Shown piece after piece: positions 28,343-28,589 of a stretch of 28,589 bases of DNA. Numbering within the stretch: the first letter of the stretch is position 1; each line of letters opens with the position of its first letter. The translations under genes and the position numbers were made by a program. The DNA lies in the IMG/VR virus record IMGVR_UViG_3300010391_000105, positions 1 to 28,589 of that record; one strand, given 5' to 3'. The DNA comes from a virus. The notes beneath the pieces are model-generated. The model was given only the letters and a program-made list of their open reading frames with translations. It made no database searches and was not told where the DNA came from.

Positions 28343-28589
28343 GCCGTGCCCGCTCTGCGGCGGGGCGTGCGAACAACACATCTTTGAGAGTTGGGTAAAA
28401 TGCACTACAAAGGGATGCCCCTATGTCTCTGTGCCAATTACGGTCCACAACGCCCTGCCGCGCCGCAGCGACAACACCATGACGGAGGATGAGTTGATGG
28501 ACGTATCCACAGTCCTACGACTCGCCACGGAGTATGACACGGCGGCAACGCCGGAGCAGATACAAAAGTGCATGGACTATTTTCGGCGC
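28329..28589 (+). CDS. Lar-like zinc-finger protein (partial, runs off the window)
   Basis: The frame is open from ATG 28329 to the last base (87 codons). It begins PLKPCPLCGGAC followed by WVKCTTKGCPY and HNALPRR. This is the pattern of the Lar / restriction-alleviation zinc ribbon (Cys-Pro-x-Cys-Gly-Gly, a Trp-x-x-Cys, a second Cys pair and an Asn-x-x-x-Arg end). A longer C-terminal tail (TMTEDELMDVSTVLRLATEY) continues. Such proteins modulate host restriction in some phages. The identification is by motif only. Confidence 0.65.
   Translation, partial: MEPLKPCPLCGGACEQHIFESWVKCTTKGCPYVSVPITVHNALPRRSDNTMTEDELMDVSTVLRLATEYDTAATPEQIQKCMDYFRR

Overview
This window is about 28.6 kb of a temperate, siphovirus-like tailed phage genome, GC-rich and very densely coded, with most neighbouring genes joined by 1-20 bp stop/start overlaps (ATGA, GTGA, TAATG). 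Structural, lysis, integration, immunity, recombination and accessory modules are all present. No bacterial gene is seen, apart from a 28-bp copy of a tRNA/tmRNA 3' end at the attachment site. The host is not identifiable. The hub protein family, a lipoprotein and exported proteins would suit a diderm host. The Thr-Pro linker in the beta-helix protein resembles linkers seen in environmental bacteria such as Chloroflexota. Both points are inference.

Layout. 1-8919: tail operon (end of an upstream gene, two paralogous tail proteins, a tail assembly chaperone with a programmed -1 frameshift, tape measure, a distal-tail-like protein, a BR0599-type hub, and a 988-residue central tail-tip protein). 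8931-12153: fibre or appendage genes, two with signal peptides, including a secreted beta-helix protein. 12150-14017: lysis region (holin-like proteins, an M15 peptidase endolysin, a lipoprotein), closed by a rho-independent terminator. 14212-15557: a forward cassette with its own promoter, encoding a HExxH metallopeptidase. 15541-16542 (minus): tyrosine integrase. 16543-16820: attP, with a tRNA-like (probably tmRNA) 3' end and paired integrase arm-type repeats. 16821-17379 (minus): short repressor and a co-transcribed exported protein. 17578-18017: Cro-like and MerR/excisionase-like regulators. 18014-21379: early genes ending in a Cas4/RecB-like nuclease and RecT. 21379-28589: many small accessory genes (HNH nuclease, DNA methyltransferase, RusA-like resolvase, zinc-ribbon proteins, a RyR-domain protein), interrupted at 23007-23251 by a terminator and a strongly folded leader RNA.

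How it works together. The lysogeny decision is taken at the divergent promoters in 17380-17577, where copies of one operator-like sequence lie across both promoters. Integrase acts at attP beside it. Because phage genes lie on both sides of attP, the sequence represents the free or circular phage form, not an integrated prophage. Capsid, portal and terminase genes should lie left of the window, and replication genes probably to the right.
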